Assembly (NCBI GenBank): GCA_021234155.1
Contig: JAJEKV010000027.1
Location: 11,918,716-11,982,715 of the forward strand
Source: Isoetes taiwanensis
Taxonomy: Eukaryota > Streptophyta > Lycopodiopsida > Isoetales > Isoetaceae
Reading direction: 5' to 3'
Length of the DNA stretch: 64,000 nucleotides
The notes under the pieces were generated by a model. The model was given only the letters and a program-made list of their open reading frames with translations. It was not told the origin of the DNA and made no database searches. This document shows positions 21,376-32,541 of the stretch, piece by piece (within the stretch, counting starts at the first letter, position 1; each line of letters opens with the position of its first letter). A program made the translations under genes and the position numbers.

Positions 21376-22014
21376 GTCAACACACGCCTAATCTCACAGC
21401 ATCGACAAGTACAACGTCCATTCCTACAATGTCAGATGAAGAAACACCTCAAGTTGATCTCTCAGACGAGGACCTACCAAAGCCACAAGACTCTATGTTC
21501 GAATTCAAAGCTCCTGCAAGTAAGAATCTTAAGCGAAACTTACACAAGAAAGCATGTACATCCCAAAGAAGAAAGAAACTTATGGATGAGGCTCACTTGA
21601 GGACAACACATACAAGGCACTGTTGTTCTCAACGTTGTTTGCTTAAGATTGGACTAAAGGATTTGAGGTTGATTCGTGATAGTTACAGTTCAATGACTCT
21701 GCTAGACCAAAGGGGCTACTTGGCCTTCAATATCAGGCCAGATTATGGTGAAAGTTTACTTACATAGCTGGTGGCCACACCATGTGTCAAATAGCCTTTA
21801 AATTGATTCATGCCTTAGGCAGCAGACAACGGCTTGACAAGAATCCAGGCATTAATGACTACTGCCACTCAGGAGGTATATCCAGAGTTCATGCCCTTCA
21901 ATGTGTTTCCTGGATGGAAGGTTTCTTTAAGGAGTCTTGCGAGCAGGGATGCTTTTATGTATTTTCTCAATGCGATTTATATAGAATGGTTGGCGAATGT
22001 AAAGAAGAATAAGA
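21376..22014 (+). pseudogene. 5' coding part of the younger DUF7869-type gene, frameshifted
   Basis: The frame from 21376 includes MSDEETPQVDLSDEDLPKPQ, a basic patch (SQRRKKLMDEAH) and a Cys-rich unit, RHCCSQRCL, which matches the amino end of DUF7869-type proteins. At about 21752 the frame shifts, and the match continues as YIAGGHTMCQIAFKLIHALG. It is lost after about 21860. Either small indels or a missed intron explain this. Confidence 0.6.
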
Positions 22015-22545
22015 TTAATTTTAATGGCGAATATGTTAAATAATCCATTTCTTTTCATCAATATTTGGCGAATTTTTTGTTGCTGAAGCTTTCAAAAATA
22101 TAGGCAAGTACAATTTATAACTTATGCAAATGGATTTGAATTCAAGGCATAAAAATGGAAGTCTTTATGGAAGAAATCTAGTATTTCTAGGTCATCTATT
22201 CAATTCTAAAGCCAAATTGATTCCATGAAATTAGTTGCAAATGCAACAAAGAAAACTCTATCAAGTCACTCAAACCTTAAAGAATAACTTACAGACAATC
22301 TTGTGATGCTCAAAAGCTAGTGTTTGTACAAATCAGGATGAATACTATGCTATAGAATTGGGGGCGAATGCGCTCCTATCCTAGATTCGATTATATGGCG
22401 AATATCTTCTTGGAAGGACAACTTTGTGTCAATTCGGGGCGAACATTCTAATTAAAAATGTGATGCGTAACCTACTAAACATTCATAGGAAATTTTTGAA
22501 AACACCTAAAAATTCGTCTTTTGCGAATATTCGCCACTAAAAACA
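22015..22545. mobile_element. AT-rich insert with GGCGAATAT ends, probable MITE
   Basis: The edges resemble inverted copies of TTTTA(A/G)TGGCGAATAT (22019-22035 and about 22520-22545). GGCGAAT recurs at about 22066, 22363, 22397 and 22438. It separates two coding parts of the DUF7869-type gene. The left limit is uncertain and could be near 21988. Confidence 0.5.
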
Positions 22546-24376
22546 TCACTGCTTGCGAGAAACTCCCTAACAGCCCTATGTACCACTTGAGTGACAACTT
22601 CACGAAACGTGAAGTCTACGATAATTATAAGGACATGTGTGTTGAGGCTGGAGAACGCCATGTCTGCTACTCTTACTTTACTGTGCTCTGGAAAAAAGAG
22701 TTTTCTCGCGTGTCCATTCCTAGAAAGCATCGGATGTCTGTTTGTGCTACATGCTCTGAATTAAAAGCTCAGAGACAAAATGCAAGGACACTTCACACTA
22801 AAAGTAAGCTTCCAAAACGTGTTCTTGCCTAGTTCTACTTAAAAGTAGGTTCTTTCCTAAACACGTTTTCATTTCAGATGCATTGAAAGAGAAATTGAAC
22901 AAGCACAGAGAACAACAATCTTTGGAAAGGAGAAAATTGACAAAACATAGGAAGAAAGCACTGGAACAACCACTCAACTACATATCGGTTGTTATTGATG
23001 GAATGGACCAGAAGAAGACCACTCTACCACATTTTGTCAATGTGCCTAAGGATGCTGCTGAAGAAGATTTCATACACCTGCATGTTGTTGGTGCTATGGT
23101 ATTTAATGGAAAACTATCTTGCAAGGCATTTTTGAACTATCCAAACATTCATGCTGATCCAAATCTCACTATCACAATATTGAATAAGCTTCTTTCCAAT
23201 CTAGAACATATACCACCGGTTCTATATCTTCAGCTAGACAATACTACAAGGGAAAATAAGAATCAGGCGTTGTTTGCTTACTGTGCTATGCTAGTAGAGA
23301 AACAAATCTTCAAGAAGGTGAAGATTGGTTTCCTGCTTGTTGGTCATACACACGATCAAATTGATCAGATGTTCAGTAGGTTTTCTAAACGTCTTGCTCG
23401 AAAAAAAGCTCTCAGACCAGCAATGATTGAGGTTATCCAAGATTCCTACAATCCTCGTAGTTCCATGCTCTCTGCAGAGCAAATGCCTCTAAAAAGCTTG
23501 AAAGAAATCACAAAGAGTAAAAAGGAGGGAAGAGCATTTGACTCGAATAAATTATTGGATTATATTGAGACAAGTATTCAGTCGTGCTCTAACCACTTTG
23601 GGGAGGCAGATGCTTTATGGTGGCCTCAGTTTTTTTCTCGGCAACGTGACATGTTGCAAGCTTCATTACAAGGTCGAAGAACAGTTACATTCAGCTGGCC
23701 ATCTAGGCAAACTCTCCCTGTGCAAGTTGAGAATCAAGAGGAACATGTAGAGATATTGGCTAGCTCAGATGAAGATGACAGAGTCATGTACACTGGCCAG
23801 AGACGCACGGCACAACAAGTTGCTCGAGTATCTGGTTCAGTCTCAGAGATTCAGAAAGGAATGCTCATAGCTGTCCCAGCTGATAATGATGAATCTGGGA
23901 AGCCATTCTGGCTAGCTAAAGTACTGGAGGTAACAAGAGAGGATGGAATTCCCACTCAATTAAAAGTGCACTGGATGAGAACGAATGCTGCCAATGCTTT
24001 CAGTGGGAGTTATACTTTGGAGATGGTAAAAACAGGAGTGGGAAAGAGAGCAAAGTCCAAAGGAAACACTGTTGTCATAGATCTAGCTGAAGTAAAGGTT
24101 CTTGCATATGACTTTGTTCTGACTGCTGCTAATAAGTTACGTATGGTCACTCAAACTTTAATAAGGTCGGCATGTGGATTAGACAAACAACCTAGAAAGG
24201 TGGCAAAAAAAGGCGATGATGAAGACTCACTTGTAGACAGTGAGGAAGAAGATCGTTCGAGTACATCCAGTTTTGAGAGTGAAGCTGAGGATGAAGGCTC
24301 AAGTGATCAAGGATTAAATGAGTCGGAGGATGAGATGCATCCTGATCTTGCTGCAAAATGTAAGTTTGTCCGATGA
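22546..24376 (+). CDS. Younger DUF7869-type protein (putative transposase), main exons intact
   Basis: Exon 22546-22803 reads KNITACEKLPNSPMYHLS, then FSRVSIPRKHRMSVCATCSEL with a C..C pair. A GTAAGC donor and TTTCAG acceptor bound a 74-bp intron (22804-22877) with matching phase. The last exon, 22878-24376, is one uninterrupted frame of about 499 codons. Its core has VVIDGMDQKKTTLPHF, LYLQLDNTTRENKNQ and LLVGHTHDQIDQMFSRF. The Asp residues in IDGMDQ, QLDN and HTHDQID could be an RNase H-type metal site; this is inference. The C-terminal half is acidic and Ser-rich (SLVDSEEEDRSSTSSF). It is the only large intact reading frame of the 15.3-kb element and its best transposase candidate. Confidence 0.75.
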
Positions 24377-24717
24377 CTCGAACATGTAAAGAACAGAAAG
24401 TGCAGGTGATGAGTGTTTGTCAAAATGTCCTATATTTTTGACAATTTTGTTCATAATTTTGTACAATTTTCACAACCTTGAATATATCACTTCTTTGTCA
24501 CTCTATTACCCTTGCTATTTTTTTTATTGCCCCTTTTTTGCTACACTTTATATAAGTAACTATTTTTTGTTCTAAATTAGGAGGATGAAAATTGCTATTT
24601 AAAATTTTTGCATGGAAGTTATGTTCAATCAACCCCTCAAAAAAGGTACCTAAATTACCTAAATTGTCACACCTGTCACAAAAAAATCTTAAAAATGGAC
24701 GTTTTTAAGGGAATTTT
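24377..24717. other. 3' flank of the younger DUF7869-type gene
   Basis: Non-coding and AT-rich between the stop codon and the right end of the element. No palindrome copies of the GGTATAAATTTATACC family occur here. Confidence 0.5.
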
Positions 24718-24788
24718 AAGGAATCTTTCAAAGATTCCTTTTGAAGTGCGTTTGCAGCAAATAAGTGCGTTTCATTTTAAACTTTGTT
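24718..24788. repeat. Right terminal inverted repeat and subterminal palindrome
   Basis: The 30-bp repeat is 24759-24788, inverted relative to 9484-9513. AAGTGCGTTT occurs twice in the same direction (24744-24753 and 24763-24772), whereas at the left end the two copies are inverted. At 24718-24740 there is a perfect palindrome, AAGGAATCTTT-C-AAAGATTCCTT. Confidence 0.85.
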
Positions 24789-24792
24789 ACAA

Positions 24793-24883
24793 GCCTCAGA
24801 TGGTAGTGATACCTGCAAATGTAGCATCTCAGTTACAAGAATTACTGGCCAAAGGGGCCTCAGAGGACGGAGAAAAAACTTGA
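24793..24883 (+). pseudogene. Displaced C-terminus of the older DUF7869-type gene
   Basis: Directly after the right ACAA, a frame reads PQMVVIPANVASQLQELLAK and ends in TGA at 24881-24883. If the element and one ACAA copy are removed, this frame joins the one before 9480 that reads DYGWSVKD. So the 15.3-kb insertion lies about 33 codons before the stop codon of the older gene. Confidence 0.75.
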
Positions 24884-25148
24884 GTCTTCAAGGTACATTA
24901 AAGTAGTTGTTATTCGTTACTCTCTGCATTCTTCAGATTAATACAAGTGCTCTTATATATTACTATATCTTATATGCCAGAACATCGCTACATTAGGTGA
25001 TACATACACCTAAAGCACAGTTACATCACAACAGTTACTCGTCGTGACCACGCAGGCATATGGAGTAAATCTCCTAGGCATTGCGCTCATGAAGTCATAC
25101 AAGATGAATAATAACATGGTGGTAACCGGGGGAATCCATCTGTCGGCG

Positions 25149-25406
25149 ATTAGCTATCCCGGGGGATTCACATAGAAGGCCCGTATAAACATAGTGAGTG
25201 TGTGGAAGGGGGTTTTTTCTTGATGTTTTCGTACGTATACTAGGGGTTTAAATCCCCCTCTTAGTGACATTCTAGTGTATTTTCTCCACGGAAGGGGTGT
25301 TTTTCCAACACTTTCGCGTACGTAAATAGGGGTGTTTCTTCTCACCTTAAGCACGCAGGTGGCATATGCTCATGTGACAAAGGTGAATCCCCCGGGTTAG
25401 CTATGG
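25149..25406. mobile_element. MITE of about 258 bp
   Basis: The ends are inverted: TAGCTATCCCGGGGGATTCAC at the left and its complement with one change, ending GGGTTAGCTA, at the right. The interior has GTACGTA motifs and several short mirrored segments (AAGGGGGTTTTTTCTTG, GGAAGGGGTGTTTTTCC). No coding capacity. The exact target duplication is unclear. Confidence 0.75.
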
Positions 25407-25645
25407 ACTGCAAGTATGGATCAAGCCGAAGGCCTCTATGAATGCATTTAACCAGATCATTGTAAGTCATGGAGCAAGTGATGGTCTCGATATCGGTAGC
25501 AGGAACAGGCAACCATGCTCTATCGGTAGCAGATCCTGAGTGCCGAGACATTATAAATGAATGCCTCCTGCACTCAAGTGCGGATATATTTATACCCATG
25601 AATAATAATGATGTATGTATCTACTATCAATAATAGTGGTCTTGC

Positions 25646-28600
25646 TTGACTAGATTAGCTGAGGTCAAAATTCTCAAAATCGCGTTATTCTCTCCAATTA
25701 ACGAAACCATGCTTAAAAAGGAGAAAAAAAGCTCAAAGGGTAGTGATATGAGAAGCACAGCAATCAACTCTAAGGGAGGGACAAATCTTGTTGCATGCGC
25801 CATTTTTTATGCTGAATATCTGAATCTTGCAGTAGCAGCTAGTACCCCACAGAAGGACTGGATTTTGGACTCTAGAGCCACGATTCATCTTATTGGAGAT
25901 TTATATGTATTTTTTGAACTTGAACCTCGATCTGAAGGTGATGTAAAGATGGGTGATGAATATTCTCTTTTTATCACATGAAAGGGGATTATAGCTTTTC
26001 AATTGCATGGACGTGATGTAGTTAATACGGTGAGAAATATCATGTTTGCTCTCAGATTCTAATCTAAATTATAGTCTAACATCATGTCTGTTGTTGAATT
26101 TGATAAGGTAGGCCATCATATTGTTCTTGAAAATGGCAAAGTCTATTTGTTGGACATGGATCCACTTGAAGGAATTGACTTGAAAAGTCTGCGGTTCATA
26201 GCACAGTGGACGCTTCAGAATGGCTCATATGTCTTTGATGGTTCAGTCCATAAGACTGAATGTATTGACGGGAGCATATGTGGCATGCTTGTTTTGGTCA
26301 TGTTGGGGGCAATGCTAGATATGCTTTGTACAAAAATAAGATGGTTATAGGTACTCCCTCTCTAAAATGTGTCAAGCTTGAATGTGTTGCATGCCATCTC
26401 GGAAAGCAACCTCAACTGCCTTTTCCATAGCAGGCTACTCATCGAGCAACTCAACCTCTTGAGCTACTGCATTCTGATTTGTGCCATATGCCTGATATTT
26501 CACTAGGTGGAAAGAGGTATTTCTTGACCCTAATTGATGATTTCAGTAGGTATGCTTGGATGTATACTTTGCACTGCAAATCTGAGGTGTTTGGCAAGTT
26601 CAAGGTCTTCAAAGCAGTAGTCGAAAAGCAGATAGGGTTAGTAATTAAAAAGTTGAGAAGTGGCAATGGAGATGAATATGTTTCTAATGCCTTTGATGAG
26701 TTTCTCATGGAAGAAAGTATTGGAAGACAGTTAATCATTGCTTATTCTCATCCACAAAATGGTGTCATTGAAAGGAGGAATAGATCTTTGCTTGATTTGG
26801 CAAGATCTATGATAAGTCACAAGAAATTGCCAGAATCTTGGCAAATAGGTCGCCTACTAAGGCACTCCAGAATGTGACTCCTTATGAAGCATTTTGGGGA
26901 ATGAAACCAGATGTGTCTCATTTGAGTGTGTTTGGGTGCTTGGCTTATGTTTTCATACCTGCTGAGAAGCTGAAAAAGTATGGGAAGTTGCATGACAGGG
27001 CTATCAAAGCCATCTTCATTGGATATCCAAGAAATCAAAAAGGTTACAAGTTGTATGATCCTTCCAACAAGCAGGTTATTATAAGCAGGTCAGTCCAGTT
27101 CGTTGAAGATGCTATATATAATGGTATATCTTCAATTGATTCTCTTGCAATTCACAATGACAACAGCTTGGATATTGGAGATTTCATAGTTGCTCGTAGA
27201 CCTTTCTCTCCTCTCTAGTGGTTTATCCAATGAACTCATATTTGCCTAAACTAGTGGAACGAGATGATCCCAATCCTACTCGCCCTTTGGTCCATGAGAA
27301 GGTTGGTTCCTTTCGAGGGGAGTCCAATGCACATGAAGGTACTGTAGCACCTGATCCAGTACCTGTTACAACACCTATTGTAGCACCTGTTATACCTTCT
27401 GTTGTTGAACCTAGGAGATCAGCACATCTCAAGGATAAACAAATTGTTGCAGAATTGGTTGCAGCACCTGTTGTGCCTGTTGTTGAACCTAGGAGATCAA
27501 CACGTCTCAAGGATAAACAAATTGTTGTAGAATTGGTTGCACCACTTGTTGTACCTGTTGTTGAACCTAGGAGATCAGCACGTCTGATGGAGAAATAGAA
27601 GTTTAATGGATCATGTAACCTTGCCTTAATGGCAAAGATCCAAGATCATGTTGATCCACAAGCCTTTCATCATGCAATGGAAGAAGAATACTCTCAATTG
27701 CTGAAGCAAGGCACATGGGAACTTGGTAAACAAGTTATTGATTGTAAGTGGGTATTTAAAACCAAATTTCATGTTGATGGGACAGTTTGAAAGCACAAAG
27801 TTAGACTTGTAGCCAAGAGTTTTGCACAGAAAAAAAGCTTAGATTATGATGAAGTCTTTGCTCCCATAGTCAGAAGGCTCCACTATCAGATGAATTATAG
27901 CTCTTGCTACGATGAAAGGTTAGTCAATGTTTCAAATGGATATTAAGTCTGCTTTTTTGAATGGTGATTTGGAGGAAGAGTTCTATATGACTCAACCTCT
28001 AGGATTTCTTATTCAAGGGAAGGAGCAGTTGGTTTGTCATTTGAAGAAAAGCATTTATAGCTTGAAACAGGCTCCAAGATGTTGGCATGTCAAAATTAAT
28101 GCTTTCTTTCTTGAGTAGAGGTTTAGCAGAAGTGCAACAGACCTCAATCTTTATTATAAATCACATGAAGGTTGAAAATACATTGTCGTTTTGTATGTTG
28201 ATGACTTGATCATCACAGGAGATGCCGACGTGTTGATTTCTACATTGAAGTTGAAGTTATCTTTGCCCTATCAAGAAAATGTTATAGCAGTATCGTATGC
28301 AAGATTGCAAGGCTGTGGCAAGTCCTTTTGATCTAGGCACAAGGCTTGAGCTTGATTTTGATGGTGAGGAATGTGATCCCACACTCTATCGAAGCTTGGT
28401 AGGGACATTGATATATCTCACAATCACTAGACCTGATATCTCTTTTGGTGTGGGAGTGCTGAGCAGATTTATGAGCAATTCCAGGCAGTCGCACTGGAAG
28501 GCTGCTAAAAGATTGCTGACATATCTGAAGGGTTCTTCACAGGAATGTCTCTTTTATCAGAGGTCCTCTGGTTTCCAGCTGAAAGTCTGTTGATGCAGAT

Positions 28601-28960
28601 CATGCTAATTGTCATGATAGCAGGAGGTCCACAACAGGGATGGTCACGTTCATAGGGCCTAATGTGCTGACCTGATTGTCCAAAAGACTGTCTACAGTGT
28701 CAATCAGCACACGGAGGCAAAATTCAAAACACTCAGTATTAGAATGCAGGAATTGTTGTGGCTTAAACATTTGTGGACAGATTTGTAGGTACCTCCATCC
28801 TCGGCCATGGAATAAAATAACGGCTAAGGTTAGCCAAATGGCTATTTTGTAGCAGTTTTGCCAAGAAAAATGGCTAAAGTAAATGGAAAAAATGCCCAAA
28901 AAAAAGAAAATTTTAGCCCAATTGTTTTGCCGCCCAAGTGAGTTTTTAGGTTGAATAGCC
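25646..28960 (+). pseudogene. Ty1/copia element B: gag end, protease, integrase, reverse transcriptase, RNase H
   Basis: In order on the plus strand: a protease-like DSRATIH at about 25870, a degenerate pre-integrase region, and the integrase core at 26479-26870 (TLIDDFSRYAW, SGNGDEY, HPQNGVIERRNRSL). Then the integrase C-terminal part (FGCLAYVFIP) and a Pro/Val-rich linker with repeated EPRRSA(H/R)LKDKQIV. The reverse transcriptase follows at 27600-28250 (FQMDIKSAFLNGDLEE, LKQAPRCW, LYVDDL) and RNase H at about 28300-28790. Stops at 27596, 27788, 27944 and 28117 and frame changes show decay. No 5' LTR is recognisable. Confidence 0.85.
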
Positions 28961-29089
28961 AAACCTTTACCTCCGCATCGATTAGCTAAACCTAAGATAG
29001 AGTGGGCTTGGACATGAAGAAATTGCAGGTGAAGGGAGAGAAGGATTAGCTTGATTTCAACTGATTTTCTTCTGCTTAGTCAGCAACAT

Positions 29090-29430
29090 TTAAGGGAGAG
29101 TATTAGAATATAAATATATTGACTAAGCACAATGTGCTGAAACAGCAGTGGTTCAGCACTTAGCACACGGGTGCTGAGAAGATGCTGAAATGTACAAAAG
29201 GCAGCATTTTATCAGCACTAAGTATCGTCCCTAAATCAATGGCATAACTAATAGGCAGTGGTTAAATGGTAGACTACTATTCTTATTCTCACCAGTTGTA
29301 TATATATTCATTGTACGTTATGTAGAAGTAGAGATTGTTTCCTATTGCGTTTTTCAATAGAGTTGTCCTTCCTTTCTATCTCTTGAGTCGATCTTGCGGG
29401 GTTTGTGTTGGTTTTGCACTAGTTCTTCAG
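29090..29430 (+). repeat. 3' LTR of copia element B
   Basis: A purine tract, TTAAGGGAGAG, ends at about 29100, followed by TATTAGAATATAAATATATT. This fits a polypurine tract and an LTR start in which the usual TG has become TA. A TATA-like stretch (GTATATATATTC) and pyrimidine-rich end follow. The LTR end near 29430 is approximate because the 5' LTR is missing. Confidence 0.5.
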
Positions 29431-31620
29431 TTGGTATGCAATGAAGAAATTGGTTGCTCACTTATGTAAGGTGTGGTTGTTGTGGATCATTTGGAAAAGA
29501 AGAAGATCGATTAATTTTTTTCAAAGACATCTTCATCCTCTGGGATCATAGTACCTCATAGATCTAAACTAAAAAAATAGGTACTGGCTTTAGATGATGA
29601 AAGATTAGGACATCAATTATGGAATCTGTTTATTTCCTAGTTGTGATGCGAGATGGTTTCTTGGGCTGCTATATAGTTACCTCTACATATTCGTAAATGT
29701 TATATAGGTGCAGTGATATCACATGGTATTTATATGCATTTGTATATTTGCAATTAATAGGTATATCATTCAACAAAAAAAAAAATTAATATAAGTAGCG
29801 TGAAGTCACATAGAAAATGTCAAATGCATATTTTCATGTCCAATTCATCCAATAAAAGGCTTTGAATTTTGGTAATTGTTATATATCTAGAAAACTTGCA
29901 TTTCAAAGATTACTGGATGGTGGATTTAAGTCTTGCCTACAATATTTTACGAATGATGACAACAATGTAGCATGCAGATCTCAAATGACTCATCTGCAGA
30001 GATATTGCTCAATAAAATATTTCAAAAATCTTGGGAGAATTGGATCAGTGCGAGGACCAGCCGGACCAGGTGAGGCTGACACATCCCTTGCAAACTCCCA
30101 GGTGAATTAATAGCTTGCAAAGGTTAGTAATATCTTGGTTGTTCTAACTGCACATAGACATTAATAGTGGGTCTAACTGACATGTTTCAAACCAAAGAAA
30201 TGCTCGCAGTGGTCTTGACCGCCGCAATAAATTTCTTATAAGTATAAATCACATTAACCCACATAGTTTGAGATGGAATTTTAAAGGCAAGAATAGGTAC
30301 AAAGTCAAGGATGCATATCATTTCCTCACTAGGAATCAAGCAGGCCATGGAAAAGGAAAGAATGGAGGAAAATAGCAAGTGTCTTTGGAAAACTTCAGTT
30401 TATTCTAAGATCAATAAACATCATTCTATTCAATTCAATAAACTCAGATAGTTTGAGTTGAAATTTTAAAGGCAAGAGCGGGTACAAAGTCAAGGATGCA
30501 TATTAGTTCCTCATTACGAATCATTAGAAGTTGTTAAATTTGATTTCAAAAAAAAAAAAAAAAAAAAAAAAAATAAATAAAAAACGCATTGGCAACTTCA
30601 ACATGTCGTCAAATTTTGAATCAAGGTCAAGGTCAAGCTCTAAATGGGATCATTTCAAGCCAGCTCAAAGAGACAATGGTCTCCTAAACTGAATTTTGGA
30701 TCTGAAAGGGTCATTTCAAGCCATCCCAAAAAGACAATCGTCTCTCAAACTGCACATGCAACTACGCGTGTGCTCAAGGTCAAGATCAAGCTCTGAATGG
30801 TATCATTTCAAGCCATCTCGAAGAGGTAATGGTCTCCTAAGCTAAATTTTGGAGCCAAGCTCTGAATAGATTATTTCAAGCCATCCCAAAAAGACAATCA
30901 TCTCTCAAACTACGCACAACTATGCATGTGCTCAACGCCTAAATACAAGGCCAAAGACCTATAAAAAGTACCCAGTACCCATCGGTTTTGAGCCAAGTTT
31001 GGTTATTGAGATTGAAATCCATTTTCTTTCATCAATTTTCATTTGGTAGGGACAATAGCTCCAGTTTGGTCGGGACAATAGCTCCACGTAGATCAACTAT
31101 TGGGTGGTTGTCCACAATCTATGGTCCACTATCAACTTTAAGAAAAAAGGTGCTAAAATCCACGAATACATTGCATGTAACAGCCAAATTAACACTAACA
31201 AGAAGAAAGTGCCACTAAATAATGTATTTAGGCAATTAAAATGCAATCTAAAATTCAACAAAGCAATCAATCCTTGGTTTTTTTAGACTAACATCTTGAA
31301 GGATGAAGGAATGAACTAAATCCCCCTGATGCTCTGCTCCGCAAGACAATCGGAAAAATACAACATCCCTAGAACAGAGGAAGCAAATGCATAACATTAG
31401 AGCATTAGATAGGCACCTACTCCACCTGCCATCCCTACGGAAGCTGCACCCTCTTGGTTTTTTAGTTATAAGTTCGATAAAACCACATTTAAGGTATCAA
31501 ACACGTCTAAAGTGAATATAAACACTTAGGTGCGTTCAATTCAGGAAAACTTCCCATATAACTATTATGGGAGGCCAATGATTTGACTAAATTTCAGAAC
31601 TATTTAACAACAGCATCTAC
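29431..31620. other. Gene-free stretch with local duplications
   Basis: A segment of about 80 bp is duplicated at 30260-30340 and 30447-30526 (AATTTTAAAGGCAAGA...ACAAAGTCAAGGATGCATAT). A tandem duplication of about 160 bp covers 30615-30935, with CATTTCAAGCCA occurring four times. An A-run of about 26 bases lies at 30548-30573. No gene is supported. Confidence 0.6.
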
Positions 31621-31638
31621 ATGACCAGTATTTATGCT

Positions 31639-32541
31639 TTACACATTGTCATCATCCTTCTCTGGTGGAAGACCACATGGCAGAAGCATTTTCTGCATCA
31701 AAAAATGAGACGCATTAATATGCTTGAAATGAACAGAAAACAAAAGCTTTCAGCACTTGCACAACATCTGCACACAGTACACAGTACCTGCATAAAATTG
31801 TAACGTTCACGTCCAATAGATTCATTCTCAGCAACTGCAAAATATGCTAGCAATGGATCATGACCAATGTACGAAGCATAACTGTCTCTCTGAATGTTCA
31901 CTGCCCACTCGCTGCAATAAACTCAAATAGTAAGATATAAGTGTAAATTACAGAAACACTGCAAGAATACTGCAGTATAAAACTCCAAACGGTGAGAATA
32001 TGCAGAATGACAGAGCTTCATCATAATATGCAGAATGACAGAGCTTCATCATAATATGCAGAATGACAGAGCTTCATCATATATATAAGCTCCAATCCTT
32101 AAAAATGACTAACTCACACATCCTAAGACAGCTATCTGAAAACCTAGGCAGTGCATAAGCACTAATAATTGATTAATAAAGCAATTCATTGATCTATGTC
32201 CCGCTGGGTATTCTTCTTTGTTACGACACTTCTGCAGACAGGATGACAAACTGCATTCAGTAGATTGTAACTGCCGCAAATCATATAAGCCGGCAAGGCT
32301 TTTATTTAACCAGATAGTTGCAATAATTGCATATGTGCGTTTTGTGATGTCTCAATTATTTCAATAATGCAGTATACATACAGAAATAAAATGTCATTTA
32401 GGAGGCTTCACACAATTAAGTGTATTGACCAAAAGTGCAGCAGACTTACAATCGGTTAAGGTCAGCATGGCCAGTACCAACATACTTGGCCTGCAGATGC
32501 TCTAACTGCGAATTGATGTTGAACCTGTCACTGGCCTGCAT
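31639..32541 (-). CDS. SF3B5: Splicing factor 3B subunit 5 (SF3b10)
   Basis: SF3B5 is a small subunit of the SF3b complex of U2 snRNP, which helps recognise the intron branch site in the nucleus. Three minus-strand exons join in phase: 32541-32450, 31911-31788 and 31692-31639, with GTAAGT and GTACTG donors and GCAG acceptors. The product has 89 residues, close to the usual 86. It reads FNINSQLEHLQAKYVGTGHA, then EWAVNIQRDSYASYIGHDP, AVAENESIGRERYNFMQ and KMLLPCGLPPEKDD, matching the family from end to end. No breaks are seen. The first intron contains a 28-bp triplet repeat at about 32008-32080. A likely 5' leader exon lies at 33016-33075. Confidence 0.93.
32008..32080. repeat. Triplicated 28-bp unit in SF3B5 intron 1
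   Basis: The unit GCAGAATGACAGAGCTTCAT plus CATAATAT occurs three times in a row. Copies are almost identical, so this is a recent expansion. Confidence 0.85.

Larger units (their letters stand above)
9480..24792. mobile_element. 15.3-kb TIR element carrying ParB-like/methyltransferase and DUF7869-type genes
   Basis: The element proper is 9484-24788. Its ends are 30-bp inverted repeats that differ at one base (position 6, G or A). Both begin AACAA(G/A)GTTTAAAATGAAAC. Direct copies of ACAA flank it at 9480-9483 and 24789-24792, consistent with a 4-bp target duplication. It interrupts the C-terminal codons of the older DUF7869-type gene. Removing the element and one ACAA joins the two halves in a single open frame. 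Cargo: a ParB-like/methyltransferase gene on the minus strand, a DUF7869-type gene on the plus strand, a second methyltransferase gene, and arrays of GGTATAAATTTATACC. Later insertions (a foldback MITE with a LINE, 13233-17791) add about 4.6 kb. The long, gene-bearing structure resembles no superfamily I can name with confidence. Confidence 0.85.

Noticed and set aside
25342-25599. Minus-strand frame of 85 codons beside the MITE
   Set aside because: It overlaps the MITE end, and the remaining residues match no family I know; no splice context was found.
29428-29440. Second primer-binding site after the copia B 3' LTR
   Set aside because: Only TTGGTAT matches; the rest diverges, so a further element cannot be claimed.
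29862-30110. Plus-strand frame of 82 codons
   Set aside because: No domain, no splice signals, and it lies in repeat-rich sequence.
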